Shown here in pieces: positions 24,338 through 33,337 of a DNA stretch of 64,000 nt (within the stretch, counting starts at the first letter, position 1; every line of letters starts with the position of its first letter). The notes under the pieces were generated by a model, which saw only the letters and a program-made list of their open reading frames with translations, had not been told where the DNA came from and did no database searches. The position numbers and the translations under genes were made by a program. Origin of the DNA: an uncultured Faecalibacterium sp. (GTDB lineage Bacteria > Bacillota > Clostridia > Oscillospirales > Ruminococcaceae); assembly GCA_937907025.1 (NCBI GenBank), contig CALESJ010000026.1, forward strand, positions 1 to 64,000, given 5' to 3'.

Positions 24338-24964
24338 ATGGCACAGATGAAAGTAACGTGCATGCAAGGAAATACCACAGTCAGCAAAACAGATGTGGTG
24401 GAATTTTTTGATGAGATGGCTCCCCTGTGGGACCGCGACCTGATTGTGGACACGGAGAAGATCAACGCGATTCTGGATGCCGCCGAGGTCAGGCCCAACG
24501 CGAGGGTGCTGGATGTGGCCTGTGGAACCGGCGTTCTCTTCCCTTTTTACCTCCAGCGGCAGGTCAAGGAAGTTCTGGCCGTGGACATTGCACCGGAGAT
24601 GGCAAAAATCGCTGCCGAAAAAGCCCGCTCCCCTATCCGGGTGGTGTGCAGTGATATTCAGGCACTTCCGGGGACCGGTGACTACGACTGCTGCATGGTT
24701 TACAACGCCTTTCCCCATTTTCCCGACCCGGCGGGTCTGGTGGCTGATCTTTCCCGGTGGCTCAAGCCCGGCGGACGGCTGACCGTGGCCCACAGCATGG
24801 GGGTAGAGCAGTTGAACCTCCATCACTCCGGCCGGGCTGCCAAAGTATCCATCGGTATGCTGCCTGCCGAGGACCTGGCAGAAATTTTTGCTCCCTGGTT
24901 TGAGGTAGACCGGGTGGTTTCCGACGAGGGCAAGTACATTGTGTCGGGAACGAGAAAAGCCTGA
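24338..24964 (+). CDS. SAM-dependent class I methyltransferase
   Basis: The 208-residue protein has motif I VLDVACGTGVLFPF (about residues 57-70), motif II AVDIAPEMAKIAAEKA, a VVCSDIQALP acidic loop and GDYDCCMVYNAFPHFPDP, the usual Methyltransf_11/25 pattern. The substrate is unknown. It starts 31 bases after gntR and probably shares its transcript, so it may act in the pathway controlled by that regulator. A strong terminator follows. Confidence 0.85.
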   Translation: MAQMKVTCMQGNTTVSKTDVVEFFDEMAPLWDRDLIVDTEKINAILDAAEVRPNARVLDVACGTGVLFPFYLQRQVKEVLAVDIAPEMAKIAAEKARSPIRVVCSDIQALPGTGDYDCCMVYNAFPHFPDPAGLVADLSRWLKPGGRLTVAHSMGVEQLNLHHSGRAAKVSIGMLPAEDLAEIFAPWFEVDRVVSDEGKYIVSGTRKA

Positions 24965-24984
24965 GCAGAACAACCCGCAAACAA

Positions 24985-25019
24985 AAAACGGAAACGGTAA
25001 ATACCGTTTCCGTTTTTTT
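24985..25019. terminator. Bidirectional rho-independent terminator
   Basis: AAAAACGGAAACGGT, four-base loop region, ACCGTTTCCGTTTTTTT. It is placed between convergent genes and has A and T tracts on both sides. Confidence 0.9.
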
Positions 25020-25022
25020 GCA

Positions 25023-25406
25023 TTATTCATGGATTTCAATTGGCAGGCCGTCAGGGTCAAAAAAGAAGGTCATCTTTTTTGCGGTATAGGCATCCAGGCG
25101 GACCGGCTCGCAGGGAATGCCGAGGTTCTCCAGTTCCCTGACCGTGTCTTCCACGCTGTCCACGCGGAAAGCCAGGTGCCGCAGACCGCAGGCCTCCGGA
25201 CGGCTGACACGCTTGGGAGGCGCCTTTTCTGCAAAGATTTCCAGTTCCGTCTGGGCATTCACGCGCAGGTCCAGTTTCCAGTCGTCCCGGTCTGCGCGGT
25301 AGTTTTCCCGAATGATGGGAAACCCCAGCTTGTTCACATAAAATTCTTTTGCCGCCTGGATGTCGGAAACGATGATGGCGATGTGGTGGATGGAATCAAA
25401 CTGCAT
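25023..25406 (-). CDS. VOC-superfamily (glyoxalase-like) metalloprotein
   Basis: The 127-residue protein has the two beta-alpha-beta-beta-beta repeats of vicinal-oxygen-chelate enzymes. Likely metal ligands are His in SIHHIAI (residues 6-8), Glu in ELEIFAE, His in LRHLAFRV and Glu in LPIEIHE. It is closest in pattern to the YaeR/GloA2 group of Firmicutes and proteobacteria, whose substrate is unclear. GAGGT lies at good spacing before ATG 25406. It follows the LCP gene on the same strand. Confidence 0.85.
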   Translation of the reverse strand: MQFDSIHHIAIIVSDIQAAKEFYVNKLGFPIIRENYRADRDDWKLDLRVNAQTELEIFAEKAPPKRVSRPEACGLRHLAFRVDSVEDTVRELENLGIPCEPVRLDAYTAKKMTFFFDPDGLPIEIHE

Positions 25407-25439
25407 ATCAGGTACCTCGCATTTTTACTAAGTAATAAG

Positions 25440-26969
25440 TTATGCGGCTGGCTGAGAGTCGGAAGAATCGTCCTTCTGCGACGAAATACCTTCCACTTCG
25501 TTGCCCAGGGCCGCCAGCTTTTCCTTGGCCTGCTGCACAGTGGCTTCATCTGGAATCATCACATACAGATCCTGGTTCATGGAGTAGGTCGTAGAATGTG
25601 CATCCGAGCCGTTCACACTGAAAGATTCAACGCTCCAGCTCGCGCCACTTTCCAGCTGCTGGCGCACCAGATCCGCCATCACATCATAAGGGACGCTGGT
25701 ATCAATGCAGTCCTGTACACTGTTCAGAATGGAAAGATAGCTGGACAGAATGCTCGGGCTCATGGCTTTTTTCAGCACCGCTTCAATAACAGCCATCTGG
25801 TTGGCCCCGCGCTGACGATCTCCAGCCGCAAAGGAATAGCGATCTCTGGCAAATGCAAGAGCAGCTGCACCATCCAGTGTATTCACTCCCTGATGGTACT
25901 CATAATCTCCTGACGAGAAATCATAGTCGGAATAAACGTCCACTCCGCCCAGCGCATCAATGATCTTGACGAATCCGGTAAAATTCAGGCGGAAATAGTA
26001 ATCCAGATTGATTCCGTACAGATTGCTCAAAGTCCCCATCAGTACATCCATACCGTAAATGCCTGCATGCGTCAGCTTGTCATAAGCATCCGGCTCGCCC
26101 ACATCCAGGGGGACAAAATAATCACGTGGGGTGGAAAGAAGCAGAATCTGGTGTGTTTCCGTATTGATGCTGGCGATAACGTTTACGTCACTGCGGCCAC
26201 GCTGGTCCAATACATTGCTGCGGGTGTCGCTACCGCTGATCAAAATGTTGATCATATGATCTTCGTTCGCTGTGCCGGACTCAATCACATGTTTCACTTC
26301 ATGGGTAGAGATCATTTTCAGCTGCGACGGAAACTCTTCATAACCACTGGTTTCTTCATAAATAGGAATGTATGCCTCATTCAGCACAATTCCATCCACC
26401 GAGCCGTCCAGCAGGGCGTCGGCCAACGCTTTCAGGCCATCATACTCCACCGTAGTCAGCGCCAGCCCCTGCGTTTCCTGTACCTGCTGCAAGGCCGCAT
26501 CCGTGTTAGCACGGTCCAGTTTGGCCAGAATACCGAAAGTTCCCCCTGCCATATCCTCCAGAGTTTCAGCGGAAGAATTCTGCAAGGTATAGAAAGAAAC
26601 GGTGGATGTTTCGGTCGCCGCATTGGCCACACGCTGGAGAGTATTCACCGTCCGGACAATGAAATAGCTGCCAATCACCGCGCCCACAAGCAAGATAGCT
26701 GTGAGGACTGTACCGGCAATCTGCCGTTTGGAATTTTTCTGCTTTTTTGTCAGGAAGTAAACAGCCGCTGTCAGCGCCAGCCCTACGATGACCAGCACCA
26801 CCAGGTAGAGTGTCGGCACAACTTTGGTCAGCGCCAGTAAAATGGTCAGCACAAGCGTAATGCACACCATCAGGGCCGTATCAATCAGGCACAGGCACGG
26901 CAACCTGCTTTTGCCCGGTTTGTTCTCCCGGGCAGAACTGTTTTCTGTTGTTTCGCGCTTTATTTTCAT
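25440..26969 (-). CDS. LytR-CpsA-Psr family envelope polymer ligase
   Basis: The 509-residue protein should transfer polysaccharide or teichoic-acid-type polymers from lipid carriers to peptidoglycan. Three transmembrane helices occupy about residues 28-105, followed by an accessory domain (to about 220) and the catalytic LCP domain: NILISGSDTR, RGRSDVNVIASIN, LLSTPRDYFVPL, KLTHAGIYG, LGGVDVYSDYDF and FARDRYSFAAGDRQRGANQ. The conserved Arg and Asp residues of LCP catalysis are present. A Ser/Asp-rich tail ends the protein. Neighbouring glycosyltransferases support a role in the same polymer. Confidence 0.92.
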   Translation of the reverse strand: MKIKRETTENSSARENKPGKSRLPCLCLIDTALMVCITLVLTILLALTKVVPTLYLVVLVIVGLALTAAVYFLTKKQKNSKRQIAGTVLTAILLVGAVIGSYFIVRTVNTLQRVANAATETSTVSFYTLQNSSAETLEDMAGGTFGILAKLDRANTDAALQQVQETQGLALTTVEYDGLKALADALLDGSVDGIVLNEAYIPIYEETSGYEEFPSQLKMISTHEVKHVIESGTANEDHMINILISGSDTRSNVLDQRGRSDVNVIASINTETHQILLLSTPRDYFVPLDVGEPDAYDKLTHAGIYGMDVLMGTLSNLYGINLDYYFRLNFTGFVKIIDALGGVDVYSDYDFSSGDYEYHQGVNTLDGAAALAFARDRYSFAAGDRQRGANQMAVIEAVLKKAMSPSILSSYLSILNSVQDCIDTSVPYDVMADLVRQQLESGASWSVESFSVNGSDAHSTTYSMNQDLYVMIPDEATVQQAKEKLAALGNEVEGISSQKDDSSDSQPAA

Positions 26970-27074
26970 AGTTTTCCTCGGGCTCTTTTTCCGCCCGGTT
27001 CCCAGATTGGGCAGGTCGTTTTTTCAATGCTTTTTTATATACGAAAAAATCCACTGTACAGCTTCAAACGGGAA

Positions 27075-27101
27075 AGGGAGGTCAGCTATGTTGACCTCCC
27101 T
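27075..27101 (-). terminator. Stem-loop terminator after the WecG-like gene
   Basis: AGGGAGGTCA and TGACCTCCCT form a perfect 10-pair stem with a 7-base loop. On the minus strand it is followed by TTTCCCGTTTG, a weak T tract, so termination is likely but not certain. Confidence 0.6.
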
Positions 27102-27145
27102 CTTCTATGCGTGGCCGCATTCTGAACGACCGCGTTTTTTCCGGT

Positions 27146-28663
27146 TCACTTCCTCCACTTCCACAGCAGGAACTTGGTGTTGGTTTCAAAATAGCGCTTG
27201 AACAGGCGCTTCGGGTCCTGCAGCAGTCGGTACAGCCATTCCAGATTCAGCTTCTGCATCCACTGCGGGGCGCGTTTGATGTTGCCGGCCTCGTAGTCGA
27301 AGGCTGCGCCTACGCCAACCATCAACGCATGCACACGGCCGTCGTGGGCTGCCATCCAGCGTTCCTGCTTGGGAGCCCCCAGACCGACCCAGACAAAATC
27401 CGGATTGGTTGCGTTGATCTGCTTGACGATTTCCGCGTCTTCCTGGGGCGTCAGGTCCCGGAACGGCGGCGACATCATACCTGCAATCTGCGCACCGGGA
27501 TACCGTTCCTCAATCTTTTTGCGCAGCATTTCCAGCGTTTCGGGAGTGGAGCCATAGAAATAGTTGCGCCAGCCTTTTTCCGCGCTCATGGCCAGGATTT
27601 CCTTCATCAGGTCCGGACCGGTCACACGCTGGGCCGACTGATATCCCTTTTCGCGGCTGTACTGGGACAACGGGCCGCCATCCGGCAGCGCCATGACAGC
27701 GCCGTTCTGGATATCCCGATAATCCGCGTCACCATGCGCCGTGACGGTGGTATGGACATTGGCTACGCAGATATACTTGCCGCGCCAGTCCTCCAGCTTT
27801 GTTTCAATCAGGCTCAGTGTCTTGTCCATGTCGGTGACAACGATATGGACACCCATGATATCGCAGGTATCCACCAGGGCCACATCCACCAGATGAATAC
27901 CGTTCACAACACTGATCTCGGTTTTTCCGCTGACGAAATCGTTATAAACCGGAATCACGGCCATGCGAATATGGTACGTATCTGCAATGGACACCAGATT
28001 CTGGAGCGTGCGGCGGTCCTGCGCTTCTTCCGCCACCACGACAAGGTCCACCTTGACTTTCTGCAAAACATCGTGGAACTCTTTGGTGGAACCCAGATAA
28101 TTTTGCATATCGGCGGCCGGTGCATCGGCAAGATAGCCGACATACCGCATGGAAGCCGTATGTTTCGTCAGCACATCCTTATAAAAACGATGGGCCATCG
28201 GACCGCTGCCGACAACGACCACCCGCATCTCGATATTGTGCTTCTTTACATACCAGGAGGCAATCTTGTCAAAGGCAAACCGCTTGATAACGATGATTGC
28301 CACGGACAGTACATAGAAAATTCCGAGAAGCAGCCGGGAAAACTGGGACAGCTGGAAGATAAAAAGAATGGTGGCAACCAGCGCAAAACCAAACAGGTCG
28401 GTTATGAGAACCTTAATGAGCTCCCTTTTGACGCTGCGAATGCGAAGGGTATGGTAGCTGCCTTCCGCCCAGTAGCACAGTACCATAACAACGCCGTACA
28501 AGACGGACAGGGGCATAAAGTGATAGATATCTTTCATGGAAAAGGTTGCCCCGATGGGAAATACCACGCGAAGCAAACCCGACACGAAGAAGATGGCAAC
28601 GATCAGAACAAAATCTATCAATACATTGGTTGCTTTCAGGAGTTTCGAGTTGTGATAATGCAT
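27146..28663 (-). CDS. Fusion: membrane/CoA-binding-3 half plus WecG/TagA/CpsF glycosyltransferase
   Basis: The 505-residue protein has two parts. Residues 1-130 carry four or five transmembrane helices, and 145-270 a Rossmann-like domain (VVVVGSGPMAHRFYKDVL, VDLVVVAEEAQDRRTL), the N-terminal half typical of WcaJ/WbaP-type sugar-phosphate transferases. From about 300, instead of the catalytic PGT domain, there is a GT26 domain: ICVANVHTTVTA, ALPDGGPLSQYSR, RVTGPDLMKEIL and FVWVGLGAPKQERWM. GT26 enzymes transfer ManNAc or a similar sugar onto a lipid-linked acceptor. The fusion would hold the second transferase at the membrane. GAGGTGAAAG precedes ATG 28663. Confidence 0.85.
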   Translation of the reverse strand: MHYHNSKLLKATNVLIDFVLIVAIFFVSGLLRVVFPIGATFSMKDIYHFMPLSVLYGVVMVLCYWAEGSYHTLRIRSVKRELIKVLITDLFGFALVATILFIFQLSQFSRLLLGIFYVLSVAIIVIKRFAFDKIASWYVKKHNIEMRVVVVGSGPMAHRFYKDVLTKHTASMRYVGYLADAPAADMQNYLGSTKEFHDVLQKVKVDLVVVAEEAQDRRTLQNLVSIADTYHIRMAVIPVYNDFVSGKTEISVVNGIHLVDVALVDTCDIMGVHIVVTDMDKTLSLIETKLEDWRGKYICVANVHTTVTAHGDADYRDIQNGAVMALPDGGPLSQYSREKGYQSAQRVTGPDLMKEILAMSAEKGWRNYFYGSTPETLEMLRKKIEERYPGAQIAGMMSPPFRDLTPQEDAEIVKQINATNPDFVWVGLGAPKQERWMAAHDGRVHALMVGVGAAFDYEAGNIKRAPQWMQKLNLEWLYRLLQDPKRLFKRYFETNTKFLLWKWRK

Positions 28664-28896
28664 CTTTCACCTCATTACTAAGCGTTCGGAATCGCAAACC
28701 AATCAAACATTCACAGCATGGTGAAGGTCTGTAAGCATTTTTCCTCTACAACACCCGCAAATTTTGTGCTTTCTCATACTTGCCCGGCATACACCTGCCG
28801 GTTTTAGGGTCGACAGACCGCGCATACTGAAACCGGCTTCTGTTCGTCTTTTCCGGTCGATTTTGGGGATGATGCAGGACAATTATGGTCACATCT
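28664..28896. other. Leader region of the WecG-fusion gene
   Basis: About 230 transcribed bases precede ATG 28663. No gene or clear hairpin was recognised on either strand. Confidence 0.3.
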
Positions 28897-28926
28897 ATAT
28901 TATCATCGGACGAACCATTTTTTCAA
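28897..28926 (-). promoter_or_regulatory. Promoter of the WecG-fusion gene
   Basis: On the minus strand: TTGAAA, 18-base spacer, TAATAT. It points to the fusion gene at 28663. Confidence 0.5.
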
Positions 28927-29044
28927 GCCATTGCCGAACATTTTCTCCTCTGTCTGTGAAAGCATTTTCTGCATCGGTCTGCCAAAAAAGCCCTTTTGCC
29001 CCCATATACGACCTCGTACGGTATTTTTTTGAGGATGCTGCCAC

Positions 29045-29081
29045 AAAAAAATAGCCGCACATCCGGTAAAGGATGCACGGC
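29045..29081 (-). terminator. Rho-independent terminator after the WbaP-like gene
   Basis: On the minus strand GCCGTGCATCC pairs with GGATGTGCGGC, followed by TATTTTTTTG. It lies 34 bases after the stop at 29115. Confidence 0.85.
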
Positions 29082-29114
29082 CGAAACGGTTTTGAACCGA
29101 TCCTTGTTTCCGTG

Positions 29115-30581
29115 TCACTTGGCGCCCACATGGCCAAACACGACCAAAACGGTTTTTGCCAGAATCTTCAGATCCAGCCAGATGCTCCAATGGTCGATGT
29201 ATGTAACATCCAGCTTGACCACATCTTCGAAATCTTCGATATTGCTGCGGCCGCTGACCTGCCACATACCGGTAATGCCCGGTTTCATAGACAGACGACG
29301 CTTGTGGTGGCTCTCATAACGGTTATACTCATCCAATGTCGGAGGACGGGTGCCTACCAGACTCATATCGCCTTTCAAGACATTGAAGAACTGGGGCAGC
29401 TCGTCAATGGAAGTCTTGCGGATAAATTTTCCCACTTTGGTGATACGGGGATCGTCCGTGATCTTGAACATCAAGCCATTCATCTCGTTCTTGGCCATCA
29501 GGTCCTTCTTCCGCTCTTCCGCATCCATATACATGCTGCGCAGCTTGTAAATATAGAAGACGCGTCCGTTCAGGCCAACTCGTTTCTGTTTGAACAGCAG
29601 CGGCCCCTGGGATTCCAGCTTGAGGGGAATTGCCGTAATTCCGATGATGGGCAGGCTGATGATCAGACCGATCAGGCCGCCCACGATATCCATGCAGCGC
29701 TTCAGCACCATGTCACCAAAGCTGCGCTTTGTGGCCTTCAGGGTAATCATGGAAACGTTGCCGTATTCCTCCACACTCTCCACCGGGTTAGGATACCATG
29801 TGGCTTTTTCGGAATTTGTCCGCTCGTGCAGTTTTTCCAGCAGCGGCACATTGAAATGAATGGTAACGCCCATGCTTTCCAGCTCTGCCAGATACGGGAG
29901 CAGGGACATACTGCTGTCATAAGGCACGTTGATATAGATTTCATCCAGAGAATCGCGCCGCACCCAATCCAGGAATTCAATGCCGGCCACCTTGACGGGA
30001 ACACCGTTATACTCGGTCCCCACCTTGTCCGGTCCTGCATCCAGCAGTGCCATGCCGCGAACCGTCTTGGTCCAGTCCTTGTTCAGTTCCTTGAGCAGAG
30101 CCTCCGCCCTGTCTGTCGTCGTCACAACTCCCACCAGTGTAGCCAGCCGCTTCACTGCTTCGGACTGGTTGAGATACCTTTTCAGCAGCTGGTGCAGCAG
30201 GAACATGAGAACCACATTGCAGATGACGATTCCCAGCACGAGATACCAGGAATCCGACATTGTTGCTTTGGTCAAAACCAGCAGAGCCGTAAAAGCGGCC
30301 AGCATAATCACATTGAACAGCACAACAATTTTCAGTTCTCCCAGCCAGCTGCGGCGTATTATGTTTTCCGTTTGGTCAAAACAGAGAAACGTCACGACAA
30401 AATCCAGCAAAAGCAAGCCATAAAAATGGATTTTGTCCATGCTCATATATTCAGGGATAAGGTTCAATGCCTTATCAAACACGAGCAAAGTCAGAGCAAC
30501 GCCGCATCCAAGACTGAGCAAATCGGTAAAGAATGCCAGCGTGTACTGCAGCTTCTCTCGATTCGACATAAACTTACCCAA
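29115..30581 (-). CDS. Undecaprenyl-phosphate sugar phosphotransferase (WbaP/EpsE-like)
   Basis: The 488-residue enzyme should start polysaccharide synthesis by moving a sugar-1-phosphate to undecaprenyl phosphate. Residues 10-130 hold four transmembrane helices, then a degenerate Rossmann domain; from about 285 the PGT domain: LKRCMDIVGGLIGLI, GPLLFKQKRVGLNG, YKLRSMYMDAE, RKTSIDELPQFFNVLKGDMS, VGTRPP and KPGITGMWQVSGRS, including the DE pair and the PRP-like turn. The start is ambiguous: TTG 30581 has GGAG 12 bases upstream, while ATG 30569 has only a weak site. It is probably first in its polymer pathway, with the WecG fusion and the LCP protein acting later. Confidence 0.93.
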   Translation of the reverse strand: MGKFMSNREKLQYTLAFFTDLLSLGCGVALTLLVFDKALNLIPEYMSMDKIHFYGLLLLDFVVTFLCFDQTENIIRRSWLGELKIVVLFNVIMLAAFTALLVLTKATMSDSWYLVLGIVICNVVLMFLLHQLLKRYLNQSEAVKRLATLVGVVTTTDRAEALLKELNKDWTKTVRGMALLDAGPDKVGTEYNGVPVKVAGIEFLDWVRRDSLDEIYINVPYDSSMSLLPYLAELESMGVTIHFNVPLLEKLHERTNSEKATWYPNPVESVEEYGNVSMITLKATKRSFGDMVLKRCMDIVGGLIGLIISLPIIGITAIPLKLESQGPLLFKQKRVGLNGRVFYIYKLRSMYMDAEERKKDLMAKNEMNGLMFKITDDPRITKVGKFIRKTSIDELPQFFNVLKGDMSLVGTRPPTLDEYNRYESHHKRRLSMKPGITGMWQVSGRSNIEDFEDVVKLDVTYIDHWSIWLDLKILAKTVLVVFGHVGAK

Positions 30582-30864
30582 AATTTCTATTCACTCCTAC
30601 CCGTATGCGCATGACATCCGCATTTTTTGCGCACACTTTTCTTCCAATTGGACTACCCGGGGATCACAAAAATACTTGCTGCGGAAAGCCTGGCCATGCA
30701 AGACAGCATGGCGTTCGACTTGTCCCAGGGTAAGACAAATCTCTCTGAGCGGGCGGCCTCATCGGTGTTCTTTGCCTTACCAAATTCCAGGCCAAAATGT
30801 CCTTTGACCGAGGCTTTTTCCCCACGCAAAGCATAAAAGTAGCAATTTATTCAAGATATTTTCC
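30582..30864 (-). promoter_or_regulatory. Long 5' leader of the WbaP-like gene
   Basis: About 280 bases are transcribed before the start. The minus strand contains an imperfect pairing GCCATGC / GCATGGC around 30692-30712 and several G-rich runs but no recognised riboswitch. No convincing ORF is present. Confidence 0.35.
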
Positions 30865-30893
30865 ATTATACCGCCAATTGTTGCAAAATTCAA
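30865..30893 (-). promoter_or_regulatory. Strong promoter of the WbaP-like gene
   Basis: Minus strand: TTGAAT, 17-base spacer, TATAAT. It is 284 bases upstream of the gene start. Confidence 0.8.
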
Positions 30894-31369
30894 CAAAGAT
30901 TCGCACAAACACAGGGCAGGTATTACTATTTCGTCGGTCTTCACAAAAATGTACGGTCAAAAGCCACCTCTATCGAGCATTTTAAAATCATCTTATCTAC
31001 GCCGATTTCAATCGAATTCTGTTTTTTCTTTTTTCGCTTACATTCAGTCATAGTTTTCTATTTTTATTTTTTTTTCTCTGATTTTGTGACCATATTTGTG
31101 ATATGTACTGTTTCGTTGTAACAATGTTTCGTACATACCTGCGAGAGAAGAGCAACCGAATGGCTTCCCATACAGCTTATTCTGCATCAATCCTTAGCGG
31201 AAGGTTTTGCCTGCATTCTGCGGTTCCGTGACTCGCCAAGCACTTTTCCTCGGGCGAAATTCTCTCCTCCACTTTGTCCATACTTCATTGAACTTCCCAG
31301 AGAAAAAACGCAACTTGCAATCCCAGCCAGTTTCTGCTATACTAATTTTGACGATAATATGTAAAGAAA
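30894..31369. other. AT-rich region without a gene
   Basis: Long T-rich runs (31,020-31,090) and no supportable ORF on either strand. The expected C-terminal half of the penicillin-binding protein is not found here in any frame, so it was deleted rather than merely frameshifted. Confidence 0.4.
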
Positions 31370-32725
31370 TCATGGTCCAAAACCATGTACCGGCCCCATC
31401 CGGTCGGCGGTATAGTATTCGCTGCGCTTAATTTCACCGGGCAGATCGATGCCAGTGGCTTCCCGCAGGCCAAAAGCCGCAAAGTAATCGCAGAAGGCTT
31501 CCTTGCCCAACCGGGCCCCCACCTGGATGAAGCACGGATTGCAAGAAGCCGCCAGCCCCTGTGCCAGCGTTTCCAGGCCATGAATATGGCCGTTGGCACA
31601 GCGGAATGTCGTACCGGACACCTTGATTTTACCGGCACAGACAAACTGAGAGTCCGGTGTAACAACGCCGGTATCCAATGCAGCGGCGCAGGTAATCAGT
31701 TTGAACACACTGCCGGGTTCATACAGGTCGCTGATTGCCTTATTGCGCCATTGGGCTTGCTGAGCAACTTGCAGCGCTTGGCTGCGCTCTTCTCCAGACA
31801 GCGCATTGACCGCCGCACGGGTTTCCTCATCCACAATAGTCCGCGGATTGTTGGGGTCATAATCCGGCTTTGTGGTCATTGCCAGAATGGCCCCGGTCTG
31901 CACATCCATCACAATGCCCACACCCCGGGCCGCCACATTGTGTTCAGCCACAGCAGCGGAAAGAGCCCCCTCCAATATATGTTGAATATTGGCATCAATG
32001 GTAAGCGTCAGACTGTTTCCCGGCACCGCCGGGACAAGTGTGCTGTATTCTTCGGGCATATCGTAGCCCCAGGCATTCTTGGCCGTCAGGACTCGGCCAT
32101 TTTCTCCGGTGAGTGCTTCGTTATATTCCAGCTCCAGTCCCCATAATCCGGCATTATCCACATCAGTGAACCCCAGCAGGCATCCCATAAAATCCCCTTG
32201 CGGGTAAACGCGGCGGGTATCCTGCCGAATCTGGATTCCCTGGGCACCGTTTTCTTCGCACCAGCTGCGGACAGCATCGGCCGTTTCCCGGTCCACCCGG
32301 CGGCGCAGCAGGCAATCGTTGGAACTGCGCTGTTGGAATTTTTCCAACGTTTCCGTCTCGTCAATGTCCAAAATCGCGCTGAGCGCTTTGGCAGCCGGTT
32401 CCACCAGTGCGTCATCCAGTTCCCGGGGAGCCGCCCGAATGGTCCAGCAGGTTTCGCTGGCCGCCAGCAGCGTACCGTCGGCGGAGTAGATTTCTCCCCG
32501 GGCCGCCGGTACCACCGTATCCCGCAGCTGCTGATCGGCGGCGCGGGCCGCATACCCGTCCGGATCGATCAGCTGCAGCCAGAACAGCCGTGTCAGCAAC
32601 CCACCAAAGCAAAGTATCGCCAGCCCCCCTGCGAACACCCGGACTCTGCGACGGATATGTCGATCCAGACCGGGCGTGACGGGCCGCCAGGCAGTACCTG
32701 ACTGACCGTTGGGTTTCTGTTTCAT
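31370..32725 (-). pseudogene. C-terminally truncated class B penicillin-binding protein (SpoVD/FtsI type)
   Basis: 451 residues remain of a protein that normally has 600-700. ATG 32725 follows GGGGGAGGGCGG. A transmembrane helix (about 26-48) and the dimerisation domain (RGEIYSADGTLLA) are followed by the transpeptidase domain with catalytic Ser-Lys in EPGSVFKLIT and the second motif SCN in LAASCNPCF. The sequence then breaks off after YYTADRMGPV with five unrelated residues and a stop, before the KTG motif. Without KTG the enzyme cannot transpeptidate. A short hairpin (CATGGT/ACCATG) lies exactly at the break. It is a decayed gene, or encodes a non-catalytic remnant. Confidence 0.75.
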
Positions 32726-32791
32726 TTTATACCGCCCTCCCCCGTTTTTCTCTCTCAAAAGGGGTATGCGATATTCCAAAACGGTATGCCC

Positions 32792-32820
32792 TTGTTCTTT
32801 TGGCGCATTGCATGTATGAT
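32792..32820 (+). promoter_or_regulatory. Promoter of ogt
   Basis: TTGTTC, 17-base spacer, TATGAT, 28 bases before ATG 32849. Confidence 0.65.
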
Positions 32821-32848
32821 AAGGTAAAAAATTGCGGAGGTTCCGGAT

Positions 32849-33319
32849 ATGAATCAATCCGGCTGTTTTGTTCTTTACCACAGCACACCGGCAGGACTTT
32901 TACGTTTGAGTGCCGATGACAAGGGCATCTGTGAAGTTTCTTTCGTTGCTCAAAAAGAAGCGGGCGGCACGGCCAGCGAACTGCTGCACCGCACCGCCCG
33001 GGAATTGGACGAATATTTTGCCGGGCATCGCCGGACTTTCGACTTGCCGCTTTCTGTACACGGAACGCCGTTCCAGCTGCGGGTATGGGCTGCCCTGCGG
33101 CAGATTCCTTATGGAGAAACCCGCAGTTACGCAGAAGTTGCTGCCATGGCCGGCACCCCGAAAGCCTGCCGGGCCGTGGGTATGGCCAACCACCGCAATC
33201 CTGTCAGCATTCTGGTCCCCTGCCACCGGGTCATCCATGCCGACGGCAGTCTGGGCGGATACGGCGGCGGGACTGACAAAAAGCGCTTTTTGCTTCGGCT
33301 GGAAGGAGGTTCTTTCTGA
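32849..33319 (+). CDS. ogt: Methylated-DNA-protein cysteine methyltransferase
   Basis: The 156-residue suicide repair protein takes alkyl groups from O6-alkylguanine. The active-site motif is ILVPCHRVI with Cys125; upstream HTH residues FQLRVWAALRQIPYGET and the arginine finger region RAVGMANHRNP are present. It has no Ada-type N-terminal regulatory domain. GCGGAGG precedes ATG 32849. A terminator overlaps its last codons. Confidence 0.95.
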   Translation: MNQSGCFVLYHSTPAGLLRLSADDKGICEVSFVAQKEAGGTASELLHRTARELDEYFAGHRRTFDLPLSVHGTPFQLRVWAALRQIPYGETRSYAEVAAMAGTPKACRAVGMANHRNPVSILVPCHRVIHADGSLGGYGGGTDKKRFLLRLEGGSF

Positions 33320-33337
33320 CAGAACCTCCTTTTATTT
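33304..33337 (+). terminator. Terminator overlapping the end of ogt
   Basis: AGGAGGTTCT, 7-base loop, AGAACCTCCT, then TTTATTT. The left arm encodes the last residues of Ogt and the stop codon is in the loop. Confidence 0.8.
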
